Assembly (NCBI RefSeq): GCF_009789195.1
Contig: NZ_WSTC01000003.1
Coordinates: forward strand, 124,001 to 188,000
Length of the DNA stretch: 64,000 nt
Direction of reading: 5' to 3'
Origin: Paenibacillus sp. MMS18-CY102
GTDB lineage: Bacteria > Bacillota > Bacilli > Paenibacillales > Paenibacillaceae
Below the pieces are notes generated by a model that had not been told where the DNA came from, made no database searches, and saw only the letters and a program-made list of their open reading frames with translations. The position numbers were made by a program, and so were the translations under genes. This document shows, piece after piece, positions 1-9,234 of this stretch (positions within the stretch are counted from its first letter, which is position 1; every line of letters begins with the position of its first letter).

Positions 1-45
1 ATCCATAATGCCCGCTAGAACGATCTTCATTTCAATGTAAACAAA

Positions 46-81
46 AGAGATGATCCCTGTCTAGATACAGGAATCATCTCA
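46..81 (-). terminator. Rho-independent terminator
   Basis: GAGATGAT and ATCATCTC arms continue inward through CCTGT/ACAGG around a short loop. On the minus strand the stem is followed by a T-rich tail (TCTTTTGTTT). It lies about 120 bp after the stop of the exported protein gene and probably ends the protease operon transcript. Confidence 0.7.
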
Positions 82-199
82 ACAATGTTGCTCGACACCT
101 TTTCAAATTGTCCTTGACTAATAAGTCCGGTTTACTGCTTCGTAAAGGAATAATCCATCGAACTATATCTAAATTTCCAATTTATTAACCATGATATAT

Positions 200-733
200 T
201 TACTCATTATTTTTTTTGAATGGATCTTTTTCATTCAACTTTGCTTCTTTAAACTCCGCCTTTATCTTCCTCTCATTTTCTTCATCATTGATTAGTATCG
301 TTCCATAAATCGGAACTACAGTAATCTGACCTGTTTTTGTATCAGTCCTGGATACAAATAAATATTTTTTGTTTTCAGCTAAATAATCCGCACCTTCGAA
401 TTTAAACAAAGCTTTCTTTTCATTGTCATAAGCAACTCTATGGGATATCTCAATATCTCCTTCTAGATTCCCTTTAATATTTTCGTGCACTGTAACAGTG
501 TAGGTAGAATACGGGCTAACTTGATCCTTATCTTCCTTTTGCTTCTTATTTACAGTCCCTACAAAAACATTCTCTGCCCAACCTACTAACATCTCTTTAT
601 TATTCACATCAAAAGCATATTGAGCACTAGAAACAATTACATTGTCAGGCTTGTAAACATTATCATAGATTACGTAAGAACCTCCTACCAAACATAGTGC
701 TCCCACTATAGCAAATATCACCTTTTTTTTCAT
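200..733 (-). CDS. Exported hypothetical protein, partner of the matrixin-like protease
   Basis: About 177 residues with a short basic N-terminus and one hydrophobic segment (residues about 4-22), so it is exported or N-terminally anchored. The rest is hydrophilic and Lys/Glu rich, with beta-type segments such as YSTYTVTVHENIKG and KKYLFVSR. I do not recognise a named family. I chose the second in-frame ATG because GGAGGG lies 9 nt before it and only 3 nt before the upstream ATG at 739. It follows the protease gene by roughly 17 bp on the same strand, so the two are probably co-transcribed. It could be a substrate-recognition or inhibitor partner of the protease, but that rests only on position. 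Confidence 0.75.
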   Translation of the reverse strand: MKKKVIFAIVGALCLVGGSYVIYDNVYKPDNVIVSSAQYAFDVNNKEMLVGWAENVFVGTVNKKQKEDKDQVSPYSTYTVTVHENIKGNLEGDIEISHRVAYDNEKKALFKFEGADYLAENKKYLFVSRTDTKTGQITVVPIYGTILINDEENERKIKAEFKEAKLNEKDPFKKNNE

Positions 734-750
734 TATCATAGTCCCTCCTA

Positions 751-1266
751 TTATGAATGTATGTTGTTATAATCATCTTTTTCATGATTTTTAATAGTCG
801 TTTCTGAGGTAGCAGCATAGTACATAATATTTGTATTATAAGCAGCTCCTTCATGGTCGCCAATCCCTAGAGCGTGTCCAAGTTCATGCATCGCGGTATT
901 TTGGTTATGAGCTGCCGTTCTGTAAGAAGCATCCATATAGAATGTGTTGAACTCTAGTTCGTCGGCACCTATAGAATTTATATATTGAGCTGTGAATGGC
1001 TCATCTGACTCTTCACTAATATCACTAATAGTCAAATCTTCAATTGACCAAACAGTGTCGGGTGCAATAACCACTTTATTCAAAGCATTCCAAGCAGTTA
1101 CTGCTGAACTCCAAGCTGTAGAATACTTTGTCGATCCCCCCCAACGAATTTCACTCGAATCAACCGCGGAGTACCCTAGTTCATGCACAGTAGCAGCACT
1201 TACTGTAGATGGAATCGTAAGTGCAGCAACCACGATGAGTGTTGATAACTTCTTTAGCTTCTTCAC
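751..1266 (-). CDS. Secreted matrixin-like zinc metalloprotease
   Basis: A 171-residue secreted protein with a signal peptide (basic start, hydrophobic core to about residue 24, then VSAA). Near the C-terminus is HELGHALGIGDHEGA followed by an IMYY Met-turn-like segment. This is the HExxHxxGxxH zinc-binding motif of metzincins, in which three His bind zinc and the Glu is the general base. The protein is short, essentially a minimal catalytic domain without a propeptide. The GTG start at 1266 is chosen because TGGAGG lies 7-8 nt upstream; the ATG codons further upstream lack such a site. First gene of a probable two-gene operon with the downstream exported protein. The natural substrate is not indicated by the sequence. 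Confidence 0.85.
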   Translation of the reverse strand: MKKLKKLSTLIVVAALTIPSTVSAATVHELGYSAVDSSEIRWGGSTKYSTAWSSAVTAWNALNKVVIAPDTVWSIEDLTISDISEESDEPFTAQYINSIGADELEFNTFYMDASYRTAAHNQNTAMHELGHALGIGDHEGAAYNTNIMYYAATSETTIKNHEKDDYNNIHS

Positions 1267-1351
1267 AAATAAAACCTCCATTTTAGTTATTTCACATGAT
1301 CTACTCATTCATATCATGCTTCTCCATAGCATACACAGAATTGAAAAATAA

Positions 1352-1540
1352 TTAAATTTTTATATTTTTTAACATTTCAATAGATATTTTGCTCGAATTC
1401 ATCCCCACTTGATGCTCTGCGGAGTCGCGATCATCGGCGCAAATGATCAGTGCGTCCCTAGCTGCATAGTGAGCTCCCCACCCTGATAAGCATCGACCAT
1501 GAACAACCTTTGCTCCGCGTTCCGTCCGATTGTTTACCAT
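1352..1540 (-). pseudogene. Possible gene fragment of unknown family
   Basis: A 62-codon open stretch whose translation looks protein-like (for example GWGAHYAARDALIICADD followed by RDSAEHQVGMNSS). It has no convincing ribosome binding site and ends in AT-rich sequence after the protease promoter region. I do not recognise the family. I treat it as a surviving piece of a lost gene, because the adjacent sequence also holds a clear dead fragment. Confidence 0.3.
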
Positions 1541-1696
1541 TATGGGACTACTATCTACTTTTTCAAATAAATGATAAACTCATACCGAATAGATCTTACA
1601 CAAAAAAACCACTTCCCGGCAAGCCGGAAATCAGATTATCATTGAATACCGCTGCGAATAGATGCACATGTGGCTTGGTCTTGCTGCCGCTCACGT

Positions 1697-1826
1697 AACT
1701 TCGAACATTTGCCCAAAAGCGTACGTATTGGTATTCGATTTGCGAGCCGATGCAATAATTGATGTTTTCATCGGTAATCGCCGATCGTCGCAACCTTAAT
1801 TTTAAGCCACTGATTAGCCCCTATGG
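1697..1826 (-). pseudogene. Dead duplicate of the capA-like gene start
   Basis: This stretch aligns with the 5' end of the intact capA-like gene (28865-28990). They share the GGGGCTAA upstream segment, the GTGGCTT start, the CCAATTATTGCATCGGC-like segment (here TCAATTATTGCATCGGC) and the AATACGTACGCTTT segment. I judge identity by eye at about three quarters over some 125 bp. The copy is dead, because its third codon is TAA and later frames are shifted. The rest of the gene is missing or too diverged to see. It is a remnant of an old duplication or recombination between these two regions. Confidence 0.75.
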
Positions 1827-2065
1827 TGTAAATTGCAAACTTCCCCCCATTCATCCATACAAAGAGCAGCACTAAAGTGATTAGGGTTCTTAATAGCATC
1901 ATTGTACAAACTGCAATGGGGCTACCTAGTTAGTTAGGTTGGGATCGGTTCCTCTTTTTATCTGCACAAAAAATAGCTCCCTGCCATGAGGGAGCCATCG
2001 AAATCGTGCCCGCGGAACTATTCAAGCGAGCCGCCAAAGCCATCTGCTTATTCGCCTCTATCCAC
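1827..2065. other. Intergenic stretch without a gene
   Basis: No supported coding sequence. It holds one copy of the dispersed CATTGTACAA...TGCAATGG palindromic repeat (1900-1919) and the 3' flank of the GH3 gene. Confidence 0.5.
1900..1919. repeat. Dispersed 20-bp imperfect palindrome (family B)
   Basis: CATTGTACAAACTGCAATGG is an imperfect inverted repeat (CATTGTA...TGCAATG). The same unit occurs four times at 45466-45662 and, more diverged, at 9325-9343. It is intergenic in each case. Confidence 0.6.
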
Positions 2066-4039
2066 TCATGCAGGCTTGAGCGGCACCGGCTTCATCGGCG
2101 GTGACGGCTCGTTCTTCGTTAGCCCATACCCGAAGTCGAACAAAATTTGGCCCTCATCAAGGTTGCGCTTGCCAGGCTCTAGCGGTTTATACGATTCAGC
2201 GTAAAATGGCCAGCGAATCGGCAGCTTGCCAGTGAAATCGCGCTCCCCAAACAGCACATCTGCAACGCCGCCTCCTTCCGTACCCGGAAGCCACGCCTCA
2301 ACCAAACCTGCCCAATCGTTGAGTTGGCCGGTGATAATCAATGGACGGCCGGAGACAAGGACGACGACAGTCGGGACACCCGATGCTTTCACATTAGCCA
2401 ATGTCGCCAGATCGACATCGCTCAGCTTCAGCCCATTCAAATTGTCTCCCTCTACCTCGGCATACGGCTCCTCGCCGATAACTACGATTGCCACATCATG
2501 GCCAGCAGCGCCACGTCCCTCCTTGTCATAAGTAATCGTTTTGCCATCGCCAACAACTTCCTTTATGCCCTGCAGAATCGTCGTGCCTGGCGTCGTATCG
2601 CCCGCGGCGCCCTGCCACGTAATCGACCAGCCGCCAAGCTGCCTGCCGATATCATCGGCACTCTTGCCTGCGACGAAAATCTTGTCCATGCCAGCAAGCT
2701 GGGATAAAATCGGCGAGCCACTCACTTTATCGTTCTTGAGCAGCACAAGCGATTCCGAGACCGCTTGTCGTGCAAGCGCCTTATGCTCAGCGGAAGCAAA
2801 CGTGCTGGCCAGCGACGGGTCTGTCTTAGGTTGCTCGAACACGCCCGATTCAAATTTGACGCGCAAGATACGCCTTACCGCATCGTCAATCCTTTCTTGC
2901 GAAATCTCGCCTTTGGCCGCCAAATCCTTCATGTGGGCAATCGTCTCCTGCCAAATAGCCGGCATCATCAGCATATCGACGCCTGCGTTAACCGTCGTTT
3001 TGATCTGGTCGCGAAGGCCGCTGACCGGATTGCCTTCCCAATCCTTCGTGATTTGCTGAATGGCGTTGTAATCCGAAACGACAAAGCCCGTAAACCCAAG
3101 CTGCCCTGGGCCTGTTCCTTTGAGCGCGTCCGTCAGCAGCCGCTTGTTCGCATGCATTTTTAACCCCTGAATGCTGCTATAGGATGCCATAACCGTCCGA
3201 ACGCCTGCCTTAACGGCTGATTCGTACATCGGGAGGCTGATGTCCAGCACCTGCTGTTCTGTCAACGTCGTAATGTCTCCTTGATTGGCGCCATTATCCG
3301 TTAAGCCTTCGCCGAGAAAATGTTTCGCAGTTGCTACAGCCTTGCTCGGCTTGGCCAAATCTTGAATCGTATCGCCTTGCAGCCCTTTAATGGAGGCAAC
3401 ACCCATCTGGGCGACCAGCTCCTCATTATCGCTAAAGCCTTCATAGGTACGGCCCCACTTCGCGTTTTGCGGGTCCGCAATCATTGGCGCGAACGCCCAG
3501 TTCGTGCCCGAAGCTTTTACTTCCTCTGCCGTTGCCGCACCGATCTTCTCGGCCAACGCAACATTTCGAGTAGCGCCGAGCCCAATGTTATGCGGGAAAA
3601 TAGTTGCTCCGACAATGTTATTTTGCCCATGAACAGCATCAACGCCATACAGAATCGGTATGCCGAGCCTGGTGGACAGTGCAGCATCCTGATAGGCGTC
3701 GACCATGGCTGCCCACTTCTCTCGGGTGCTGTCGGATTGCTTGTCATTAGGAAATGAGCCGCCTCCGGAGAAGACAGAGCCGAGCATATACTTTTTCACT
3801 TCCTTGGGCGTAACCGACGCTCGCTCTGCCTGTACCATCTGGCCAATTTTCTCATCCACTGTCATGCGCCCGAGCAGATCGTTTACACGCGCCTCAATCG
3901 ATTGCGTTGCGTCATTAAAGACAGACCAGCTTTTGGTAACTCCAGTTGTGGTATGCGCCGGCTTCATGCCGAGGTACACGCCAATGCCCGCAGACAGCAG
4001 AATGGCTACAGCTGCCGTGACGGCGATCCTTTTTTTCAT
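2066..4039 (-). CDS. GH3 family beta-glucosidase / exo-beta-glucanase, membrane-anchored or secreted
   Basis: A 657-residue glycoside hydrolase family 3 enzyme that removes non-reducing terminal glucose (or a related beta-linked sugar) from oligosaccharides. A signal or anchor segment covers residues about 4-24. The N-terminal (beta/alpha)8 domain starts at about 50 and carries KHFLGEG (239-245) and the nucleophile in FVVSDYNA (Asp about 323). The C-terminal sandwich domain holds GEEPYAEVEGDN and the GRPLIITG strand. The overall pattern resembles the ExoI-type exo-glucanases rather than the PA14-containing GH3 at 6.6 kb. GGGGGG lies just upstream of the ATG, and a cre-like operator lies at 4057-4070, so catabolite control is likely. 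There is no fibronectin-like C-terminal domain. Confidence 0.9.
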   Translation of the reverse strand: MKKRIAVTAAVAILLSAGIGVYLGMKPAHTTTGVTKSWSVFNDATQSIEARVNDLLGRMTVDEKIGQMVQAERASVTPKEVKKYMLGSVFSGGGSFPNDKQSDSTREKWAAMVDAYQDAALSTRLGIPILYGVDAVHGQNNIVGATIFPHNIGLGATRNVALAEKIGAATAEEVKASGTNWAFAPMIADPQNAKWGRTYEGFSDNEELVAQMGVASIKGLQGDTIQDLAKPSKAVATAKHFLGEGLTDNGANQGDITTLTEQQVLDISLPMYESAVKAGVRTVMASYSSIQGLKMHANKRLLTDALKGTGPGQLGFTGFVVSDYNAIQQITKDWEGNPVSGLRDQIKTTVNAGVDMLMMPAIWQETIAHMKDLAAKGEISQERIDDAVRRILRVKFESGVFEQPKTDPSLASTFASAEHKALARQAVSESLVLLKNDKVSGSPILSQLAGMDKIFVAGKSADDIGRQLGGWSITWQGAAGDTTPGTTILQGIKEVVGDGKTITYDKEGRGAAGHDVAIVVIGEEPYAEVEGDNLNGLKLSDVDLATLANVKASGVPTVVVLVSGRPLIITGQLNDWAGLVEAWLPGTEGGGVADVLFGERDFTGKLPIRWPFYAESYKPLEPGKRNLDEGQILFDFGYGLTKNEPSPPMKPVPLKPA

Positions 4040-4056
4040 AATTGCCCCCCTAAAAT

Positions 4057-4070
4057 TGCAATCGTTTTCA
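4057..4070 (-). promoter_or_regulatory. cre-like catabolite operator for the GH3 gene
   Basis: Read on the minus strand this is TGAAAACGATTGCA, one mismatch from the cre consensus TGWAANCGNTNWCA. It lies 18-31 bp upstream of the start codon, a position where CcpA or a LacI-type regulator would block transcription. Confidence 0.6.
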
Positions 4071-4170
4071 GCATAATTATACCAAACAACACGATGGGAA
4101 GCATTTTGTCCAGCTTATCCCAATCATAATATGGCCAACATGTATGAGAATATGTGAATGGTGCAAAAAC

Positions 4171-4204
4171 AAAACCGCCTCCCCACTAGCCGGGAAGGCG
4201 GTTT
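4171..4204 (-). terminator. Terminator of the dehydratase-epimerase operon
   Basis: AAACCGCCT / AGGCGGTTT arms with a loop of about 15 nt. On the minus strand the stem is followed by TTTTGTTTTTG. It lies 24 bp after the epimerase stop codon. Confidence 0.85.
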
Positions 4205-4227
4205 GCCTGCTTATATTTATGCCTGCA

Positions 4228-5082
4228 TCAACTATTGTGCTGATTGGTCCAAGAGTAATCCGGCGCCCAGCCGAGCACCTGCTTCGCCCGTTGGTTGCTG
4301 ACGACCGCTTGCCGCCCGGAGAAGCGCTCCCGCACATCCGTTACTTCAGGATAAAAATGCGCCAGCAGCCGCGCCGTCTCCCAATCGCTGAGCGTGTCGT
4401 CAGCAGTGATGTTGAGGCAATGTGCGCCCGGCGCCTCCGCACCTAATGCTGCAATCGTCGCACTCACCGCGTCGCGTATGTCAATATAGCTCCACAGGTT
4501 GCGCGTATAGTGCTCAGGGCGATCCGTCGCTAACCCCGCGTATTCGTTCGCGCCAACGATCATCGAATAGCGCAGCGAATAAATGCGCATGTTGCTGCCG
4601 CTGCGCCTCGCAAACATCGCAGCCGTCTGCTCGTTTACGATTTTTGACAACCCGTAGCATTCCTGTGGCTGCTGGGGATGATCCTCATCGACAGGCACAT
4701 AGCTCGGCGCGAACGGTGCGGGCGCCCATGCGAACCCGTACGACGATTCACTTGAGCCGAGTACAACCTGCCCAATGCCAAGAATAGACGCCGCCTCCAG
4801 CAGATGATACGTAGACAAGGCATTGTTAGCGAAAATCGTCGCGTTCGGATGCCCGAGTGGCGCCGGTATTGCGCCTAAATGCACAATCGCATCCGCCCCA
4901 TGCAACGCGCCAACGACTTGGCCAAAATCATTCAAGTCCACCTTAATCTGCCTCACATGGGGCTGGTCCGACCGGGCCATATCGAGCGATACGACTTCAA
5001 AGCCGAGCTTTTGCAACGCTGGAATGAGCTGTTTGCCAAGCTTCCCGCTCCCGCCTGTAACTGCAATGGTTTTGCTTCGCAT
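4228..5082 (-). CDS. NAD-dependent epimerase/dehydratase (extended SDR, uronate-dehydrogenase-like)
   Basis: A 284-residue extended short-chain dehydrogenase. The N-terminus has the Rossmann motif TGGSGKLGKQL (residues about 9-19), a Ser-rich active-site strand LGSSESSYG and the catalytic YGLSK (Tyr-x-x-x-Lys). Length and layout resemble hexuronate/aldose dehydrogenases and NAD(P)-dependent sugar epimerases. It starts 33 bp after the enolase-superfamily dehydratase gene on the same strand, so the two probably form a sugar-acid catabolic operon, for instance oxidising a uronic acid or sugar released by the neighbouring glycosidases. The substrate cannot be read from the sequence. Confidence 0.85.
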   Translation of the reverse strand: MRSKTIAVTGGSGKLGKQLIPALQKLGFEVVSLDMARSDQPHVRQIKVDLNDFGQVVGALHGADAIVHLGAIPAPLGHPNATIFANNALSTYHLLEAASILGIGQVVLGSSESSYGFAWAPAPFAPSYVPVDEDHPQQPQECYGLSKIVNEQTAAMFARRSGSNMRIYSLRYSMIVGANEYAGLATDRPEHYTRNLWSYIDIRDAVSATIAALGAEAPGAHCLNITADDTLSDWETARLLAHFYPEVTDVRERFSGRQAVVSNQRAKQVLGWAPDYSWTNQHNS

Positions 5083-5115
5083 GCCACATGCTCCTCTCTC
5101 TAGCTGACTGGATTG

Positions 5116-6339
5116 TTATGGACGGACCAACGTGCCGTCCGCTTTACGATCAAGCGCATACGGCTGATGATACGTCGCCTTGTTCCAACCTTCCCCGACA
5201 AGCAGCTCCGCCTTCGCTTCGTCCAGCTCAATGCCAAGCCCCGGCTTATTAGACAGATACAAGTATCCGCCTTTGCGCACGACATGGCCTGGGAATGCTT
5301 CCAGCTCTTCCTGCTTAAAATGGTTAACTTCCTGAATGCCAAAGTTCCATACAGCCATGTCGAGATGAACGGCTGCCGCCTGATTAACCGGATCGTTCTC
5401 GCCACCCTCCTGCCACGCGGTCCGGACGCCGAACGCTTCGCATAACAAAGCGATTTTGCGGCATGCTGTAATGCCTCCTGCTTTGGATACCCGCACCCGG
5501 ATAAAATCGATCAGCCGCTCCTGCACAAGATTGAGCCATTCTTGGCTGTTCACGAACAGCTCGCCTACCGCCTGCGGCGTCGCGCTCTGCTGGCGGAGCT
5601 GGCGATACCAGCCAATCTGCTCCGGCGCGAGCACATCTTCCAAGAAAAACAGATTGTACGGCTCAAGCCGCTTCGCCAGCTGGATCGCTGTAATTGGCGA
5701 CAAATGCTCGTGTACATCATGCGTGAACGCAACATTTGAACCGAATGCCACACGCAGCTCCTCAAACATGCGCGGAATTGCGTTCAGGTAGGCTTGCTCG
5801 TCGAACACGGGACCTTTGCTCCATGCGCCTATCGGCAGCTTGGCCTGTTCAGGCGGAATAAAGCCGCCCCCGCCATAGCCGCCCAGTTGGGCGCGAATAA
5901 CCGTATAGCCCTCTTCCATATAGCGGCTCACGTCTTCCTTCAGCTCCTCAATATCCATGCCGCCCGCGTGCCCATAGCAAGGAACCGCTGCGCGGCTTGC
6001 GCCGCCAAGCAACTGATAGACGGGCATGCCCGCCTCTTTGCCTTTTATATCCCATAAAGCCATGTCGATGCCGCCAATTGCAGTCTGCAGCATCGCGCCA
6101 TTGCGCCAGTAGCTGCTTAAGTTCATCGTGTGCCATAAGTCTTCGATATTCGCCGCATCCCTGCCGATGAGCTGGGGAGCAAGCATTTGCTCAATAATCG
6201 CGATGACAGCTTCCGGATTATACATATCCGAAGCCGAGCCGATACCATATAAACCATCCTGATCCGTCGTCACCTTTACAATGGTCCATGTCCCGTTCGT
6301 TCTTGTCCGAATGCATCGAATGCCTGTTATTTTGGCCAC
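5116..6339 (-). CDS. Enolase-superfamily sugar-acid dehydratase (ManD/RspA-like)
   Basis: About 407 residues, matching the usual length of the mannonate-dehydratase-like branch of the enolase superfamily. These enzymes use a metal to remove a proton next to a carboxylate and dehydrate sugar acids. Visible features are the N-terminal capping domain, THDVHEHL and FFLEDVLAP (metal ligands Asp and Glu), GELFVN (third ligand) and RVSKAGGIT. At the position where active ManD enzymes have a His-Gly-Pro segment this protein has WQEGGENDP, as in the poorly characterised RspA-like subgroup, so the true substrate is open. The GTG start at 6339 has GGGAGG 8 nt upstream and avoids a spurious N-terminal extension. 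First gene of the operon with the epimerase. Confidence 0.85.
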   Translation of the reverse strand: MAKITGIRCIRTRTNGTWTIVKVTTDQDGLYGIGSASDMYNPEAVIAIIEQMLAPQLIGRDAANIEDLWHTMNLSSYWRNGAMLQTAIGGIDMALWDIKGKEAGMPVYQLLGGASRAAVPCYGHAGGMDIEELKEDVSRYMEEGYTVIRAQLGGYGGGGFIPPEQAKLPIGAWSKGPVFDEQAYLNAIPRMFEELRVAFGSNVAFTHDVHEHLSPITAIQLAKRLEPYNLFFLEDVLAPEQIGWYRQLRQQSATPQAVGELFVNSQEWLNLVQERLIDFIRVRVSKAGGITACRKIALLCEAFGVRTAWQEGGENDPVNQAAAVHLDMAVWNFGIQEVNHFKQEELEAFPGHVVRKGGYLYLSNKPGLGIELDEAKAELLVGEGWNKATYHQPYALDRKADGTLVRP

Positions 6340-6560
6340 GTCCAAGCCCTCCCTATTGCGGTGTCGTGTCCATTGTACGGGAATCCGCACGGGCGCTTAA
6401 TGAGACATTATTAAACTTTCCACCGCATTATTGGCTTGTTCCGCCCAACCCGATGCCGCCCCTCCTCGAATGCGATAGACTGGCGTTGAGAGCGCGATTT
6501 TGGCATCGCCGTGACGCGCCTAAGACGATAGTTTGAGAACCAATGAGGAGGAATCCTGCG

Positions 6561-9203
6561 ATGAGTGAGCCTACATTATCTACTGCCTTATATCGCAATC
6601 CCGAAGCGCCAATCGACGATCGGGCCCAAGACTTGTTAACGCGCATGACGCTGCAAGAGAAAGTGCGGCAGCTGGACCAATATTTCGGGACGTCGTTCGT
6701 CAGCGCGACGCATCCGCACATGATTACGGTAATGGCCGAGGACGCAACAGTCGACTGGGACAAAGTAAGAACCGTCATCGGCAAAGATGGCATTGGCTGT
6801 ATCCACGACTTATACGGGACGGCGGACATGAATAACGCTTTGCAGCGGTATGCGGTCGAGGAAACCCGCCTCGGCATCCCGATCCTATTCAGCGAAGAGA
6901 CGCTTCACGGCCTGCTGCGCCCAGGGATGACAGTGTATCCGCATGCCATCGCGATGGCATCGACATGGCATCCTGAGCTGGTGAAAACGATTGGTCGCGA
7001 GATTGCCGCCGAGACAAGAAGCTTAGGCATTCACGAATCGTTCGGTCCGGTGCTCGATCTAGCCCGCGATCCACGGTGGGGCCGCGTCGAAGAAACGTTC
7101 GGCGAAGATACCCATCTGGCGAGCCGCATGGGCGTTGCGATGGTTCAAGGGCTTCAAGGCGATTCGCTCGATGCGGCGGACAGCATTATTGCCGAGCCAA
7201 AGCATTTTGCCGTGCACGGCATACCGGAATCAGGCTTAAACCACTCACCCGTCTCCATCGGTGCGAACGATATTCGCACGTATCATCTGCCTGTGTTTGA
7301 AGCTGCTTATAAAGAAGGCGGCGCGATTAACGCCATGTGCGCCTATCACGCGATGGACGGCGTCCCGTGCGCATCTGACTACGATCTGCTCACGGGCATT
7401 CTGCGGGACGAATGGCAAATGCCAGGCTTCGTGCGGTCCGATCTCGGCGCTATCGCCCGGCTTGAGCATGCCCACGGCACGGCAGCTTCGGGCAAAGAAG
7501 CGATTCGGCAGGCGCTCGAAGCTGGAGTCGATATGCAATATTACGACTACCCGCATGATATCTACCAGACCGCAATCGTGGAGATGGTGCTAAGCGGCGA
7601 GCTGCTGGAGGAAACGGTCGACTTGGCTGTCGTTCGGGTACTAAAGGTGAAATTTATGCTCGGCTTGTTCGAGAAGCCATACGCCGTTGCGGGGCTGTCG
7701 GAGCGTGTCGTGCGCAGCGAAGCGCATCTTCAGACTGCGCTTTCGACGGCGCGCGAGGCGATCTGCCTGCTGCAAAATGACGGCGGCCTACTCCCGCTCC
7801 GCAAAGAGATTGGCACAATCGCAGTCATTGGCCCGAGCGCGAACAAGGCGCGGCTTGGCGATTACACGCCTTACATCGAAGGCTTCCAGCCAGTGACGGT
7901 TCTGCAAGGCATCGCGCATGCAGTTCCTGCTCAAACCCGCATCCTGTATGCGAAAGGCACAGGCATTCTCGACGGTGAGCTGGAACCGATTCCGATGGGA
8001 AGCTTCCGCGGCCCGGACGGCAACGAAGGGCTGCGCGGCGAATATTTTAACAACGAGGCGTTGGAAGGCGAGCCGACGCTCGTCCGGAACGACCCGCACA
8101 TTCACTTCAACTGGGCGATCACCAAGGCCGATCAGCAGCTGAAGTCGCATGGCTTCTCGGTTCGTTGGAAGGGCAAGCTGGTGCCACAGATGAGCTTCTC
8201 CGGCTATATTGGCACGGTCACGCAGGACAGCATGCGCCTGTGGCTTGACGGTGAGCTGCTCATTGACGGCTGGGGCAAAGACAAGAGCGCGAACGTTAGC
8301 GTGCCGATCGAGCTGCAAGAAGGGCGCGAATACGACCTTCGGGTCGAATACGTAAAGGACATGAACGGCGTCGACATTACGTTCGGCTGGAGCCGCGGCG
8401 AGGAAGGCATTCAGGAGGCCGTCGAGCTGGCGCGGCAAGCGGATGTCGCCATCGTCGCACTCGGCGATTCCGAGCGTACATGTGGCGAAGGTGTCGACCG
8501 CTCCAGCCTCGATCTGCCGGGCAATCAGCTCCAACTGCTGAAAGCGATCCACGAGACAGGCACGCCTGTCGTGCTCGTGCTCCAGAACGGGCGGCCGATT
8601 ACGCTGGATTGGGAATCACAACATATTCCAGCTATTGTTGAGGTGTGGTACGGAGGAGAGCGTGCCGGGGAAGCGATTGCGGAGGTGCTGTTCGGCGACT
8701 ATAATCCGGCGGGCCGGCTGCCGATCTCGTTCCCCCGCACGATCGGCCAAATCCCGGTCTGCTACAACAAGCGGCGCGGCGGCCAGAAGCATTACGTCGG
8801 CGGGGACAACAAGCCGTTGTATGCATTCGGGCACGGGCTGAGCTACACGACATTCCGCTATGATAATCTGCGTGTAGACAAAAATGTCATCGCGCCTGAC
8901 GAAAGTGTAGCCGTGACGTTGGACGTCACCAATACCGGGGACGTTGCTGGCGACGAGGTCGTACAGCTGTACGTCGTTGACCCGGTCGCCTCGGTCGCGC
9001 TGCCGGAGAAGCAACTGCGGCATTTTGCCCGCATAACGCTGCAGCCAGGCGAGACGCGCACCGTCACGTTTACGGTGACGCCTCGCGACTTGGCGCTAGT
9101 GAACAAGCACCTAGCATGGGTTGTTGAGCTAGGCGAGTTCACGCTGGAGATTGGCCCAAGCTCGGATCGGATTGAGCTGGAGGCGCGGATTACGGTAGCT
9201 TAG
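6561..9203 (+). CDS. GH3 beta-glucosidase with inserted PA14 domain
   Basis: About 880 residues without a signal peptide, so probably cytoplasmic. The order is GH3 N-terminal barrel (residues about 20-370, KHF at 214-216 and nucleophile Asp about 294 in VRSDLGA), the first part of the C-terminal sandwich, a PA14 carbohydrate-binding insert (about 490-625, starting near RGEYFNNEA), the rest of the sandwich with GEGVDRSSLDLPG, and a fibronectin III-like domain at the C-terminus. It hydrolyses imported beta-linked oligosaccharides. The PA14 insert usually shapes substrate chain-length preference. GAGGAGG lies about 10 nt before the chosen ATG. It is divergently transcribed from the dehydratase operon, with which it shares an intergenic region of about 220 bp. 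Confidence 0.93.
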   Translation: MSEPTLSTALYRNPEAPIDDRAQDLLTRMTLQEKVRQLDQYFGTSFVSATHPHMITVMAEDATVDWDKVRTVIGKDGIGCIHDLYGTADMNNALQRYAVEETRLGIPILFSEETLHGLLRPGMTVYPHAIAMASTWHPELVKTIGREIAAETRSLGIHESFGPVLDLARDPRWGRVEETFGEDTHLASRMGVAMVQGLQGDSLDAADSIIAEPKHFAVHGIPESGLNHSPVSIGANDIRTYHLPVFEAAYKEGGAINAMCAYHAMDGVPCASDYDLLTGILRDEWQMPGFVRSDLGAIARLEHAHGTAASGKEAIRQALEAGVDMQYYDYPHDIYQTAIVEMVLSGELLEETVDLAVVRVLKVKFMLGLFEKPYAVAGLSERVVRSEAHLQTALSTAREAICLLQNDGGLLPLRKEIGTIAVIGPSANKARLGDYTPYIEGFQPVTVLQGIAHAVPAQTRILYAKGTGILDGELEPIPMGSFRGPDGNEGLRGEYFNNEALEGEPTLVRNDPHIHFNWAITKADQQLKSHGFSVRWKGKLVPQMSFSGYIGTVTQDSMRLWLDGELLIDGWGKDKSANVSVPIELQEGREYDLRVEYVKDMNGVDITFGWSRGEEGIQEAVELARQADVAIVALGDSERTCGEGVDRSSLDLPGNQLQLLKAIHETGTPVVLVLQNGRPITLDWESQHIPAIVEVWYGGERAGEAIAEVLFGDYNPAGRLPISFPRTIGQIPVCYNKRRGGQKHYVGGDNKPLYAFGHGLSYTTFRYDNLRVDKNVIAPDESVAVTLDVTNTGDVAGDEVVQLYVVDPVASVALPEKQLRHFARITLQPGETRTVTFTVTPRDLALVNKHLAWVVELGEFTLEIGPSSDRIELEARITVA

Positions 9204-9234
9204 GTTTGGTCGAGTTTGTCGGCGGTTCGGCCTT

